In this document: in pieces, positions 1 to 7,919 of the stretch
Layout: the number at the start of each line of letters is the position of its first letter
Numbering within the stretch: the first letter of the stretch is position 1
DNA from: JBBRVP01 sp038246785
Lineage (GTDB): Bacteria > Actinomycetota > Actinomycetes > Jiangellales > Jiangellaceae
Direction: 5' to 3'
Length of the DNA: 45,115 nucleotides
NCBI GenBank assembly: GCA_038246785.1
Contig: JBBRVP010000026.1
Coordinates: 1 to 45,115 of the forward strand
Notes under the pieces: generated by a model
The model's database searches: none
Told to the model about the DNA's origin: nothing
What the model saw: the letters and a program-made list of their open reading frames with translations, nothing else
Translations under genes and position numbers: made by a program

Positions 1-69
1 CGGCGCGATCAACGCCCACTGCTCATCGGTCAGATCGGAGGGATAGGGGCGCGGGGAAGTGGACGCCAT
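1..69 (-). CDS. IS5-family transposase, N-terminal fragment cut by the window edge
   Basis: The minus strand starts with ATG at 69 and reads 23 codons to the window edge. The residues YPSDLTDEQWALIAP are the signature N-terminus of IS5-family (IS427-like) transposases of actinomycetes, whose first domain is a helical DNA-binding region ahead of a DDE catalytic core. Only this N-terminus is present, so it cannot be said whether the transposase is intact or broken by the frameshift common in this group. The gene points out of the window. Its upstream side faces the end of the DHFR-like gene, so the element has landed at the 3' end of that gene. The family call is firm despite the short length; the function follows from the family, not from visible catalytic residues. 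Confidence 0.8.
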   Translation of the reverse strand, partial: MASTSPRPYPSDLTDEQWALIAP

Positions 70-136
70 ACCGCCACACTGGCCACCTCAGTCACAACAG
101 TCACGGAGGCTCGCCGAGTGCTTTCCCAACACGTTC
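1..136 (-). mobile_element. Right-hand end of an IS5-type insertion sequence (boundary approximate)
   Basis: Between the transposase start at 69 and the stop codon of the reductase gene at 137-139 lie 67 bases with no other gene. Read on the minus strand, this stretch opens with AGAACGTGTTGGGAAAGC, which has the look of an IS terminal inverted repeat, preceded by CTAA. IS427-group elements favour short CTAG/TNA-like targets, so the element probably ends at about 131-138. The other end lies outside the window, so neither inverted repeat nor target duplication can be confirmed. The boundary is inferred. Confidence 0.45.
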
Positions 137-688
137 TTAGGGTTGCGCCGCTGGCGCGTAGCGCACGTGCAGCACCCCCGTCGGCAGGGTGCTGCTCTCC
201 CGCAGCTCCAGCGGCACGGTACCCGTGCCCTCGAACAGCCGCTGGCCCTTGCCCACCACGATCGGGTGCACGAGCAGGGCCAGCTCGTCGAGCAGCCCCT
301 GGGACAGCAGCCAGCGCACCGTGGTGGCGCAGCCCGACATCGCGATGTCGCCGGTGCTCTGCTGCTTCAGGTCCTGCACCTGCGCGACCGGGTCGTCGCC
401 GAGGACCGTGGAGTTGTTCCACAGCTCGGCCTCGAGCGGACGCGTGGTCAGCACGTACTTCGGGAGCGTGTTGATGTGCGACGCGAAGGGGACGTCGTCG
501 CCTTGTCCGGGCCAGTAGGCCGACCACTCGTCATAGAGCCGGCGGCCCATGAGGAACGCCGTCTGGGTCTGCATCCCCGCGCCGACGACCCGTCCCATCG
601 CCTCGTCGAAGTACGGGAAGTGCCACTCGTTGGGCGCCTCGACGACGCCGTCGAGGGAGATGAAGAAGTTCGCCACGATCCTGCCCAT
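137..688 (-). CDS. Dihydrofolate reductase family protein (RibD C-terminal-like domain)
   Basis: This 183-residue protein is a single-domain member of the DHFR/RibD C-terminal superfamily, NADPH-binding reductases related to YyaP/YwjB. Family features include the N-terminal strand NFFISLDGVVEAPNEW, the YVLTTRPLEAELWNN segment, the central GCATTVRWLLSQGLLDEL stretch after strand D, and the closing LVHPIVVGKGQRLFEG. Length is normal for the family. The ATG at 686-688 is preceded by GGGAG at a workable distance. Most members have no known substrate, so a specific pteridine or riboflavin role should not be assumed. Its stop codon abuts the presumed IS end, so the last residues may differ from the ancestral protein. 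It is transcribed in the same direction as the cfa-like gene but 86 bases downstream. Confidence 0.85.
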   Translation of the reverse strand: MGRIVANFFISLDGVVEAPNEWHFPYFDEAMGRVVGAGMQTQTAFLMGRRLYDEWSAYWPGQGDDVPFASHINTLPKYVLTTRPLEAELWNNSTVLGDDPVAQVQDLKQQSTGDIAMSGCATTVRWLLSQGLLDELALLVHPIVVGKGQRLFEGTGTVPLELRESSTLPTGVLHVRYAPAAQP

Positions 689-774
689 GCTCTGCTCCCT
701 ATCGTCGATCGGTCGGGGTGTCAGACCGCGGGCGGCCGCGAACTCATCGCCTCGGCGGCACCGCTACGCCTCGA

Positions 775-2136
775 TCACGTCCCCTCCAGCAGCAGGGACT
801 CCCGGCGCAGCGGCAGGTCGGAACGCCCGTCGGCGTGCTGGCGTACGGCGAGCACCTGGTCGACGCCGAGCCGGCCCAGCTCGAACGCCACGGCCGAGGC
901 GACCATGTAGAGCCGCCATACCCGGGCCCGCCCGGGCGAGGTCGACTGGACTGCCTGCGGCCAGTGCCGCTCGAGGTTGCCGACCCACGAGCGCAGCGTG
1001 CGGCCGTAGTGCTCGCGCAGCGACTGCACGTCGCGCACCTCGAAACCGGCCTGCTCCAGAAGCCCCAGCGTGGTACTCAGCGGCATCAGCTCCCCGTCGG
1101 GGAACACGAACGCCTGGAGGAACGTCCGTGTCGGGTCCGACGGCGCCACCCGGCCGAGGTCGCGTTGCTCCGGGCGGCGGGAGATCTGGTGGTTGAGCAG
1201 GCGCCCTCCCGGCCGGAGCAGCGCGAACAGCTGGCTGGCGTAGTCGCGGTAGCGCTCAGGCCCGACGTGCTCGGCCATCCCGACGCTGGCGATCGCGTCG
1301 AAGGGGCCGTCGGCCACGTCGCGGTAGTCCTGCAGGCGGACCTCGACGCGGTCGCCGACCCCGGCGCGCCGCGCCTGCTCGCACGCCCAGCGCTGCTGCT
1401 CGGCGCTGACGGTGACCCCGACCGCCCGTACACCGCGGTGCAACGCGGCGTGCACGAGCAGCGAACCCCAGCCGCAGCCGACGTCCAGCAGCCGCTGGCC
1501 CGGCCGCAGCCCGAGCTTGCTGCACACCAGCTCGAGCTTGTCCACCTGGGCGTCCTCCAGGGTCGCGTCGGGTCGCTCGGGCCAGTAGGCGCACGAGTAG
1601 ACCATCGACGGCCCGAGCACGAATCGGTAGAAGTCGTTGCCGACGTCATAGTGGGAGGACACGGCGGCGCGGTCGCGGTCGGCGCTGTGCAGTTCGCCGG
1701 ACAGCGGCGGGACCTCCTCGGGCGGCGGGGCGGGCGGGCGGCCGACGGCGCCCAGCCGTACGGCGTCCCCGACCAGCCGCAGGCGGTCTCGGGTGCTCAG
1801 GCGTTTCGGCATCGTGCCGGCGGCGGTCGACACCGCGTGCATGAGCTCGAAGACGTCGCCCTCCACGTCGACCTCACCGGCGACGTACGCGCGGCCGAAC
1901 CCCAGGTCGTTGGGCTCCCATACCAGACGCCGCAGGGCCCGCCGCGAGCCCAGGACGAGCACCGGTGCGCCCGCCGGCCCGGCCTGCGAGCCGTCCCACG
2001 CCCGCACGCGCAGCCGCGGAGGCTGCCCGAGGACGAGGGCGAGGTCGCTGCTCACCACGTCGGCGACCCGGACCACACCCGTGAGTCTGCCGTGCCGGCC
2101 CTGCCCTTGCCGCGGCCGGCCCGGCTGCGATGTCAT
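775..2136 (-). CDS. cfa: Cyclopropane-fatty-acyl-phospholipid synthase family methyltransferase
   Basis: The 453-residue product belongs to the CfaS/CmaA SAM-dependent methyltransferases, which add a methylene or methyl group across double bonds of phospholipid acyl chains. It has an N-terminal lipid-binding-like domain (LRVRAWDGSQAG, about residues 34-45), then a Rossmann methyltransferase core with the SAM loop LLDVGCGWGSLL and, further on, the SVGMAEHVG active-site region. The C-terminal part matches bacterial Cfa rather than mycolic-acid synthases, which are about 290 residues. The ATG at 2136 has no Shine-Dalgarno sequence and lies 7 bases from the divergent GNAT start. A GTG at 2076, just before VVRVADVV, is an alternative. 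Reading further upstream to 2271 would run through the GNAT gene and is rejected. The exact lipid product cannot be inferred. Confidence 0.88.
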   Translation of the reverse strand: MTSQPGRPRQGQGRHGRLTGVVRVADVVSSDLALVLGQPPRLRVRAWDGSQAGPAGAPVLVLGSRRALRRLVWEPNDLGFGRAYVAGEVDVEGDVFELMHAVSTAAGTMPKRLSTRDRLRLVGDAVRLGAVGRPPAPPPEEVPPLSGELHSADRDRAAVSSHYDVGNDFYRFVLGPSMVYSCAYWPERPDATLEDAQVDKLELVCSKLGLRPGQRLLDVGCGWGSLLVHAALHRGVRAVGVTVSAEQQRWACEQARRAGVGDRVEVRLQDYRDVADGPFDAIASVGMAEHVGPERYRDYASQLFALLRPGGRLLNHQISRRPEQRDLGRVAPSDPTRTFLQAFVFPDGELMPLSTTLGLLEQAGFEVRDVQSLREHYGRTLRSWVGNLERHWPQAVQSTSPGRARVWRLYMVASAVAFELGRLGVDQVLAVRQHADGRSDLPLRRESLLLEGT

Positions 2137-2143
2137 CGGGGGG

Positions 2144-2692
2144 GTGCAGATCCGTGCGGAGGAGCCGGCAGACCGGGCAGCTGTACGCGGCGTGGTCGGC
2201 CGAGCCTTCGGCGATGGCGGATCCCGGGTCACTGAGCTCGTCGACGCGCTGCGGGACTCGACGGACGGCATCCGCGACCTCTCCCTGGTGGCTACGGAGC
2301 GGGCCGCCGTCGTCGGCTACGTGGCGCTCACCCGTTCCCTTCTGGACGCTCCGTGCCAGCTGGTGCAGGTGCTGGTGCTCAGCCCGCTGGCCGTGGCGCC
2401 CCCGCAGCAGCGGCGCGGGGTCGGGGCGGCGCTGGTCGGCCATGCCCTGCGGCGGGCTGCCGCGGCCGGGGAACCGCTGGTCTTCCTGGAGGGCTCGCCG
2501 ACGTACTACCGGCGGTTCGGATTTGTCGCCGGGGGTGACCTGGAGTTCCGGCGACCGTCGCTGCGGATCCCACCGCCGGCCTTCCAGGTGCTGCGGCTGC
2601 CCGCCCACCGGCCCTGGATGACGGGCACTTTGGTCTACTCGAGGGTGTTTTGGGACCTGGACTGCGTCGGACTGCGTGAGTTGACCGCCTGA
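2144..2692 (+). CDS. GNAT family N-acetyltransferase
   Basis: This 182-residue protein has the GNAT fold: N-terminal strand VQIRAEEPADRAAVRGVVG, the central acetyl-CoA strand VLSPLAVAPPQQRRGVGAAL with the R/Q-x-x-G-x-G/A pyrophosphate loop, and the late FLEGSPTYYRRFGF motif seen in the YhbS-like group. It probably transfers an acetyl group from acetyl-CoA to a small molecule or protein amine; the substrate is unknown. The chosen GTG at 2144 gives the canonical N-terminus directly and sits after a run of seven G residues. Only 7 bases separate it from the divergent cfa start, so each promoter must lie inside the other coding region if both starts are right. The 3' end is convergent with treZ, 19 bases away. 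Confidence 0.8.
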   Translation: MQIRAEEPADRAAVRGVVGRAFGDGGSRVTELVDALRDSTDGIRDLSLVATERAAVVGYVALTRSLLDAPCQLVQVLVLSPLAVAPPQQRRGVGAALVGHALRRAAAAGEPLVFLEGSPTYYRRFGFVAGGDLEFRRPSLRIPPPAFQVLRLPAHRPWMTGTLVYSRVFWDLDCVGLRELTA

Positions 2693-2711
2693 GCGGGCTA
2701 CGTTCCCTCGG

Positions 2712-4457
2712 CTAGCGGCGGAGCACCGCCGTGGACTCGGGACCGAGGAGTATGCCGGTGCCGGCGACCTCGGCAACGCCCCAGGACAGCACCACGCGGG
2801 CGCCCGGCCGAGTGAGCGGCACGACGCGCTCGACGCCGCCGAGGTTGACCGCCACCTGGAACGCGCCGCGGGCCACGGCCAGCCACGCCGCGGCAGCGTC
2901 GTAGGAGACCTCCACCCGTCCCAGCCACGGGTCGCGCAGGTCGGGCTCGGCGGCGCGCAGCCGGATCAGCGCGACGTACCAGTCCAGCATCCGGCGGTGC
3001 GGCTCGGCCGTGAGCTCGTCCCAGTCGAGCCGCGAACGCTCGAACGTCGCCGGGTCCTGCGGGTCGGGCACCTCACCGGTCCACCCGTGCTCCCCGAACT
3101 CCCGGCGTCTGCCAGCCGTGACGGCTGCTCCGAGGTCGGCGTCGGGGTAGGAGGTGAAGAACAGCCACGGCGTCGAGGCCGCCCACTCCTCGCCCATGAA
3201 GAGCATCGGCGTGAACGGCGAGGTCAGCACGAGCGCCGCGCCGGCGGCCACCAGCCCGGAGGAGGCGAGGTGGCAGAGCCGTTCGCCGCGGGCCCGGTTG
3301 CCGACCTGGTCGTGGTTCTGCGTGTACGCCAGCAGCCGATTGCCCGGCAGCGTCGACGTGTCCAGCGGCCGCCCGTGCCGGCGCCCGCGGAAGCTCGACC
3401 AGGTATCGGCGTGGAAGAAGCCGCCGGTCAGAACCGTGGCGACGGCCCGCCACGGGTCGGCAGCGAAGTCGGCGTAATAGCCCTGCGCCTCCCCGGTCAG
3501 CAGCGCATGCACGGCGTGGTGGAAGTCGTCGCTCCACTGCACATGGACGCCGAGCCCGCCGGTGGCGCGGTGCGTCACCGTACGCGGGTCGTTGCGGTCG
3601 CTCTCGGCGACGAGCACGAGTGGGCGTCCGAGGTCGGCGGCGAGCGCGTCGACCGCTGTCGACAGCTGCTCCAGCAGGTGCACGGCCCGGTCGTCCCGCA
3701 GCTCGTGCACCGCGTCGAGACGCAGGCCGTCGAGGTGGAAGTCGCGCAGCCACGACAGGACCGAGCCGACGATCCAGTCGCGCACCTCGTCCGAGCCCGG
3801 AGCGTCGAGGTTGACCGCCGCACCCCAGGGCGTGGAGTGGGTGTCCGTGAAGTACGGGGCGAAGCGGGCCAGGTAGTTGCCGCTCGGGCCCAGGTGGTTG
3901 TGCACCACGTCGAGCAGCACGGCCAGGCCGCACGCGTGGCAGGCGTCGACGAGCCGCTTGAGCCCGTCGGGACCGCCGTACGCCTCGTGCACAGACCACA
4001 GGCCCGCGCCGTCGTAGCCCCAGCCCCGCGGGCCGTCCCACGACGCCACCGGCAGGAGCTCGACGTGGGTGACGCCGAGGGCGACGAGGTGGTCGAGGTG
4101 CTCGACGACGCCGTCGAGCGTGCCGGCCACGGAGAAGGTCCCGACGTGCAGTTCGTAGACGACGGCGCCGTCCCACGGGCGGCCCGCCCACCCGGAGTCG
4201 TTCCAGGCGTAGCCGTGGTGGTCGTAGATCGCGCTCGCGCGGTGTACGCCGTCGGGCAGCCACACCGCCCGCGGATCGGGCAGCGGCTCACCGCCGTCGA
4301 TCGACCAGGCGTAGCGGTCCCCGTGCGCCAGCCTCGCGGCGGCCTCCCACCATCCGTCGTGCCCGGGCGACTCGAGCCGCCGCGCGGCCACGGCACCCGA
4401 GCCGGTGACCAGGCGCACCGACGACGCGTCCGGACTCCACACGCGCAGGGAGATCAC
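2712..4457 (-). CDS. treZ: Malto-oligosyltrehalose trehalohydrolase TreZ
   Basis: The 581-residue glycoside hydrolase family 13 enzyme releases trehalose from maltooligosyl-trehalose, the last step of the TreY/TreZ pathway in the cytoplasm. An N-terminal carbohydrate-binding domain (RVWSPDASSVRLV, GWWEAA) is followed by the TIM barrel. Catalytic motifs are LDGLRLDAVHEL (nucleophile Asp), LVAESDRND (acid/base Glu) and YTQNHDQVGNRARGE (transition-state His-Asp). LLDVVHNHLGPSGNYL is conserved region I. Length is typical. The GTG at 4457 starts exactly at the family N-terminus. It belongs with glgX and treY upstream on the same strand but is separated from treY by an opposing PPK2 gene, so it needs its own promoter in the 65-bp gap shared with ppk2. 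Confidence 0.95.
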   Translation of the reverse strand: MISLRVWSPDASSVRLVTGSGAVAARRLESPGHDGWWEAAARLAHGDRYAWSIDGGEPLPDPRAVWLPDGVHRASAIYDHHGYAWNDSGWAGRPWDGAVVYELHVGTFSVAGTLDGVVEHLDHLVALGVTHVELLPVASWDGPRGWGYDGAGLWSVHEAYGGPDGLKRLVDACHACGLAVLLDVVHNHLGPSGNYLARFAPYFTDTHSTPWGAAVNLDAPGSDEVRDWIVGSVLSWLRDFHLDGLRLDAVHELRDDRAVHLLEQLSTAVDALAADLGRPLVLVAESDRNDPRTVTHRATGGLGVHVQWSDDFHHAVHALLTGEAQGYYADFAADPWRAVATVLTGGFFHADTWSSFRGRRHGRPLDTSTLPGNRLLAYTQNHDQVGNRARGERLCHLASSGLVAAGAALVLTSPFTPMLFMGEEWAASTPWLFFTSYPDADLGAAVTAGRRREFGEHGWTGEVPDPQDPATFERSRLDWDELTAEPHRRMLDWYVALIRLRAAEPDLRDPWLGRVEVSYDAAAAWLAVARGAFQVAVNLGGVERVVPLTRPGARVVLSWGVAEVAGTGILLGPESTAVLRR

Positions 4458-4464
4458 GAGCCAG

Positions 4465-4470
4465 TAGTGT
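4465..4470 (+). promoter_or_regulatory. Candidate -10 box for the PPK2 gene
   Basis: TAGTGT fits the actinobacterial TANNNT -10 consensus and predicts a start of transcription near 4477, about 46 bases before the chosen GTG. No clear -35 is visible. It lies in the 65-bp gap that must also hold the divergent treZ promoter, so the two transcription units probably compete for this site. Confidence 0.35.
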
Positions 4471-4522
4471 CGCTGACGGCCCTCGGGAACGCCGGGGGCC
4501 CCCGACGCCGGAGGTGTCGCCC

Positions 4523-5410
4523 GTGGGCAGCAAGAAGACCAAGCGCCGCAAGGCCGCCGTGACGCAGGCGCCTCGGCTGCGCCTCAGCGACCGGCTCCGG
4601 CTGCCCGAGGGCCCGGTCGACCTCGCCGCGCTGTCCACCAGCGAGACCGTCGGCTTCGACGGTGACAAGGCCGACGGCGTGGCGGCGCTGGCCGCTCTGG
4701 ACGACGAGCTCTCCGAGCTGCAGGAGAAGCTGTTCGCGCACGGGCGCAGCGGCGGGCAGCGCAGCCTGCTGCTGGTGCTGCAAGGCATGGACACCGCTGG
4801 CAAGGGCGGCGCCGTACGCCACGCGGTCGCCCTCATGGACCCGCAGGGGCTCGCCCACACCGCGTTCAAGGCACCCACCCGCGAGGAGCTCGCGCACGAC
4901 TTCCTGTGGAGGATCCGGCGCCGGCTGCCGCGCCCCGGCATGGTCGGGGTGTTCGACCGGTCGCACTACGAGGACGTGCTCGTCACCCGGGTCAAGTCGC
5001 TGTTCCCCGCCGCGACGATCGGACGGCGCTACGCCGCCATCAATCGGTTCGAGGAGCGGCTGGCCACGACCGGGACCACTGTCGTGAAGGTCATGCTCCA
5101 CATCTCCAAGGAGGAGCAGCGGAACCGCCTGCTCACCAGGCTGGACCGACCGGACAAGTACTGGAAGTACCGCCGCGGTGACATCGACGACCGCGCGCTG
5201 TGGGAGGACTACCAGCGGGTGTACGAGATCGCGCTGGAGCGCTGCAACACCGACATCACGCCGTGGCACGTCGTCCCCGCAGATCACAAGTGGTACCGCA
5301 ACTGGGCGGTGGCCATGCTGCTGCTCGAGGCGCTGCGGGAGATGGGCCTGGACTGGCCGTCGGCCGACTTCGACGTCGAGATCGAGCGCGGCAGGGTGCT
5401 CGCCAGCTGA
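4523..5410 (+). CDS. ppk2: Polyphosphate kinase 2 family protein (polyphosphate:nucleotide phosphotransferase)
   Basis: The 295-residue single-domain PPK2 transfers phosphate between inorganic polyphosphate and nucleoside mono- or diphosphates. Visible motifs are the Walker A loop LQGMDTAGKGGAVRHA, the lid-type segment LWRIRRRLPRPGM and the Walker B region GVFDRSHYEDVLVTRV. The final part contains YRNWAVAMLLLEAL, also conserved in the family. GTG at 4523 is preferred because GGAGG at 4510-4514 lies 8 bases upstream; an in-frame GTG at 4514 overlaps that site. The N-terminus is Lys/Arg-rich (GSKKTKRRKA). The gene lies between treY and treZ on the opposite strand, convergent with treY (41-base gap). 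Whether it makes ATP, GDP or ADP from polyphosphate cannot be told from sequence. Confidence 0.92.
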   Translation: MGSKKTKRRKAAVTQAPRLRLSDRLRLPEGPVDLAALSTSETVGFDGDKADGVAALAALDDELSELQEKLFAHGRSGGQRSLLLVLQGMDTAGKGGAVRHAVALMDPQGLAHTAFKAPTREELAHDFLWRIRRRLPRPGMVGVFDRSHYEDVLVTRVKSLFPAATIGRRYAAINRFEERLATTGTTVVKVMLHISKEEQRNRLLTRLDRPDKYWKYRRGDIDDRALWEDYQRVYEIALERCNTDITPWHVVPADHKWYRNWAVAMLLLEALREMGLDWPSADFDVEIERGRVLAS

Positions 5411-5451
5411 CCCCCGATCCCCCCCGGCCCCGCGCCCGCCGGCCCCGCGAA

Positions 5452-7917
5452 TCAGTCAGGCTCTGCGGGGGCTCCAGCCACGTGAGGGCCTGACACATTC
5501 GGGGTGCGGGCGAGCATGGCGACCGGCAGCCGCCGGAGCAGGTCCGCGAGCGGTACCCGGCCTGAGTGGGTGCGCCGACCGAGCCGGTCGGCCCAGTCGC
5601 CGGCGGGGAGGTCGAGCGCGGCATCGCCCCATCCGCCGTTGCCGGCGAGCCGTAGAGGCAGCCGGGTGGCGACGGCGAGCACGTCGTCGCCGCGCAGCAA
5701 GCCGACCGCGTGCGGCGTCCCGGTCGGCCAAGGCCGGTACGCCCCGCCCGGCCCGAACGAGGCCGGCCGTTCGCGGCGCAGCCGCAGCGTCGTCGCAGTG
5801 ACGAGCAGCTTCTCGTCGGCCAGGTCGCGCGGCGCGCCGCCCCGGTCGAGCGCGGCCAGCCGCTCCCGGCGGTCGGCGTAGTCGACGGCCCGCCGGTTGT
5901 CGGGGTCGACGAGGGTGAGAGCCAGTGCCTCGCAGCCCTGGTAGACGTCGGGGACGCCGGGCAGGGTCAGCTGCAGCAGCTTCTGCGAGAGCGTGTTGAC
6001 GCGGGCGGCGGGCGCGAGCCCCTCGACATAGCCGGCCACCGAGGCCCGCAGGTCGGCGTCGCCCAGGACGTGCCGCGCGTACGCGCGCACCGCCCGGTCG
6101 TAGCCTTCGTCGGGGTCGGTCCACGACGTGCGCAGCTTGGCCTCGCGGGCGGCCTTCTCCAGGTAGGTCAGCAGCCGGTCTTCCTCGATCGGCCAGGCTC
6201 CGACGACGGTCTGCCAGACGAGGTACTCGGTGGCCGGGTCGAGCTCGGCGGCCCGGTACCCAGCGGCGGCGGCACGCCACGCGGTCAGGGCCCGACCCCA
6301 CCCGGCCGAGTCCTCGGCGAGCACCGCGAGCCGGGCCCGGACGTCCTCGCTGCGCTTTGTGTCGTGCGTCGACAGCGTCGTCATGCCCATGGGCACCTCG
6401 GCCTGCTGGCGCCGGGCCCACCGGTGCAGGCCGTCGACGGCGTCGCCGCCGGGCGGGGTCTCCGGGAGGGTGCCCATCGGCGCCGGCCAGCCCCCGACCT
6501 CCGCGAGCGCGGTGAGCGGGAACCACCGGTAGAACGCCGTGTCTTCGACGCCCTTGGCCATGACCGGGCCGCAGGTCTGCTGGAAGCGTACGCAGAAGTC
6601 GTCGAGGTCGGGGCCTCGGCCGAGCCGGCCGAGGGCCAGCTCGGCGAGCAGCCGAGCCTCGTCGGCGAGGTCCTCGCGCTGCGCCACCGTGGCGGTAACG
6701 GCGGCGTCGAGCAGCGCCACGGTCTCCCCGTCGGCGGGCTCGCCCGGGACGACGTACGCCCGGTAGCGCCCGAAAGCCACCAGCATCTCGACGAGGGCGG
6801 AGGTGAGTCGGTGCCGGGTGAAGTCGCGCATCGCCAGGTCATCCGCGCAGACCGCGACGGCCAGGTCGACCAGCCGGGTCACCTCCGCCCGTAGGGAGGT
6901 CGCCAGGACCTGCCGCTTGCTCTCGGCGATGACGGCCCTGAGGTCGCGCGGGTCGCCGGTGACCGAGGTCCACAGCGCCCGCAACGGGTTCTCCCCGTCG
7001 GGGTCGACGAGGAGGTGGACGAGCCGGTTGAGCGTGTCGTAGCCGCTGCTGCCGGCGCACGCCCAGTCCGCCGGCAGCCGTTCGGCACCCTCCAGGATCT
7101 TCTCGACGACCACCCATGCCCCGCCGGTGACCTCGCGCAGCGCCGCCAGGTAGCCCCGAGGGTCGGCCAGACCGTCCGGGTGGTCGATCCGGTAGCCGTC
7201 GAGGACGCCGTCCTCACGCAGGCGCACCAGCAGGTCGTGGGTCGCCGAGAACACCTCCGGTAGCTCGACTCGGATGGCGGCGAGGGTGTCGACGTCGAAG
7301 AAGCGGCGGTAGTTGAGCTCCTCGTCGCCGACCCTCCAGTGCGCGAGTCGGTACCACTGCCGCTGCAGCAGCTCGGCCATCGCGAGCCGCTCGGTGCCGG
7401 GCCGGAGCGGGAAGACCCGTTCGTAGTAGCGCAGAACCGCCTCGCCGTCGACCTCCTCGACGCTGAGCTCGCCGGCGTCGAGCACCTGTCCGATCCGGCT
7501 GCCGAGCACGGGCACGAGCAGCGCACGGTCGGGGCCGCTCCAGTCGACGTCGAACCATCGGGCGTACGGCGACGCCGGCCCGTCGCGAAGCACCGACCAC
7601 AGCTTGGCGTTGAGCGTCGCCGGTGTTGGCACGGCCATGTGGTTGGGCACGACGTCGACGACGAGGCCCATCCCGTGCCGGTGGGCCGTCCTCGCCAGGG
7701 CACGCAGCCCGTCCTCGCCGCCGAGGTCGGCCGACACGACGGTGTGGTCGACGACGTCGTAGCCGTGGGTCGAGTCGGGGGCAGCCTGCAGGATCGGCGA
7801 GAGGTAGAGGTGGGAGACGCCGAGGTCGGACAGGTACGGGACCACGGCCGCGGCATCGGCGAAGCCGAACTCCGCACGCAGCTGCAGCCGGTAGGTGCCG
7901 GTGAGCGCGGGCGGCAC
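5452..7917 (-). CDS. treY: Malto-oligosyltrehalose synthase TreY
   Basis: The 821-residue GH13 enzyme isomerises the reducing-end glucose of maltooligosaccharides to a trehalose linkage, feeding TreZ. The N-terminus PPALTGTYRLQLRAEFGF and the following YLSDLGVSHLYLSPIL are diagnostic. Barrel motifs include VVDVVPNHMA (region I), GYRIDHPDGLADP (nucleophile Asp), VVEKILEGAE (acid/base Glu) and TTLSTHDTKRSEDVRAR (His-Asp). The C-terminal segment LPGVPDVYQGCE is also typical. GTG at 7917 is chosen because it gives the family start and lies 2 bases after the glgX stop, implying translational coupling. Extending to 8085 would overlap glgX. It converges with ppk2 at its 3' end. Confidence 0.95.
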   Translation of the reverse strand: MPPALTGTYRLQLRAEFGFADAAAVVPYLSDLGVSHLYLSPILQAAPDSTHGYDVVDHTVVSADLGGEDGLRALARTAHRHGMGLVVDVVPNHMAVPTPATLNAKLWSVLRDGPASPYARWFDVDWSGPDRALLVPVLGSRIGQVLDAGELSVEEVDGEAVLRYYERVFPLRPGTERLAMAELLQRQWYRLAHWRVGDEELNYRRFFDVDTLAAIRVELPEVFSATHDLLVRLREDGVLDGYRIDHPDGLADPRGYLAALREVTGGAWVVVEKILEGAERLPADWACAGSSGYDTLNRLVHLLVDPDGENPLRALWTSVTGDPRDLRAVIAESKRQVLATSLRAEVTRLVDLAVAVCADDLAMRDFTRHRLTSALVEMLVAFGRYRAYVVPGEPADGETVALLDAAVTATVAQREDLADEARLLAELALGRLGRGPDLDDFCVRFQQTCGPVMAKGVEDTAFYRWFPLTALAEVGGWPAPMGTLPETPPGGDAVDGLHRWARRQQAEVPMGMTTLSTHDTKRSEDVRARLAVLAEDSAGWGRALTAWRAAAAGYRAAELDPATEYLVWQTVVGAWPIEEDRLLTYLEKAAREAKLRTSWTDPDEGYDRAVRAYARHVLGDADLRASVAGYVEGLAPAARVNTLSQKLLQLTLPGVPDVYQGCEALALTLVDPDNRRAVDYADRRERLAALDRGGAPRDLADEKLLVTATTLRLRRERPASFGPGGAYRPWPTGTPHAVGLLRGDDVLAVATRLPLRLAGNGGWGDAALDLPAGDWADRLGRRTHSGRVPLADLLRRLPVAMLARTPNVSGPHVAGAPAEPD

Positions 7918-7919
7918 GA

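Noticed and set aside
2144..2271. N-terminal extension of the cfa gene to 2271
   Set aside because: It would run antisense through the conserved N-terminus of the GNAT protein, and the added residues are low-complexity Ser/Thr/Pro/Arg.
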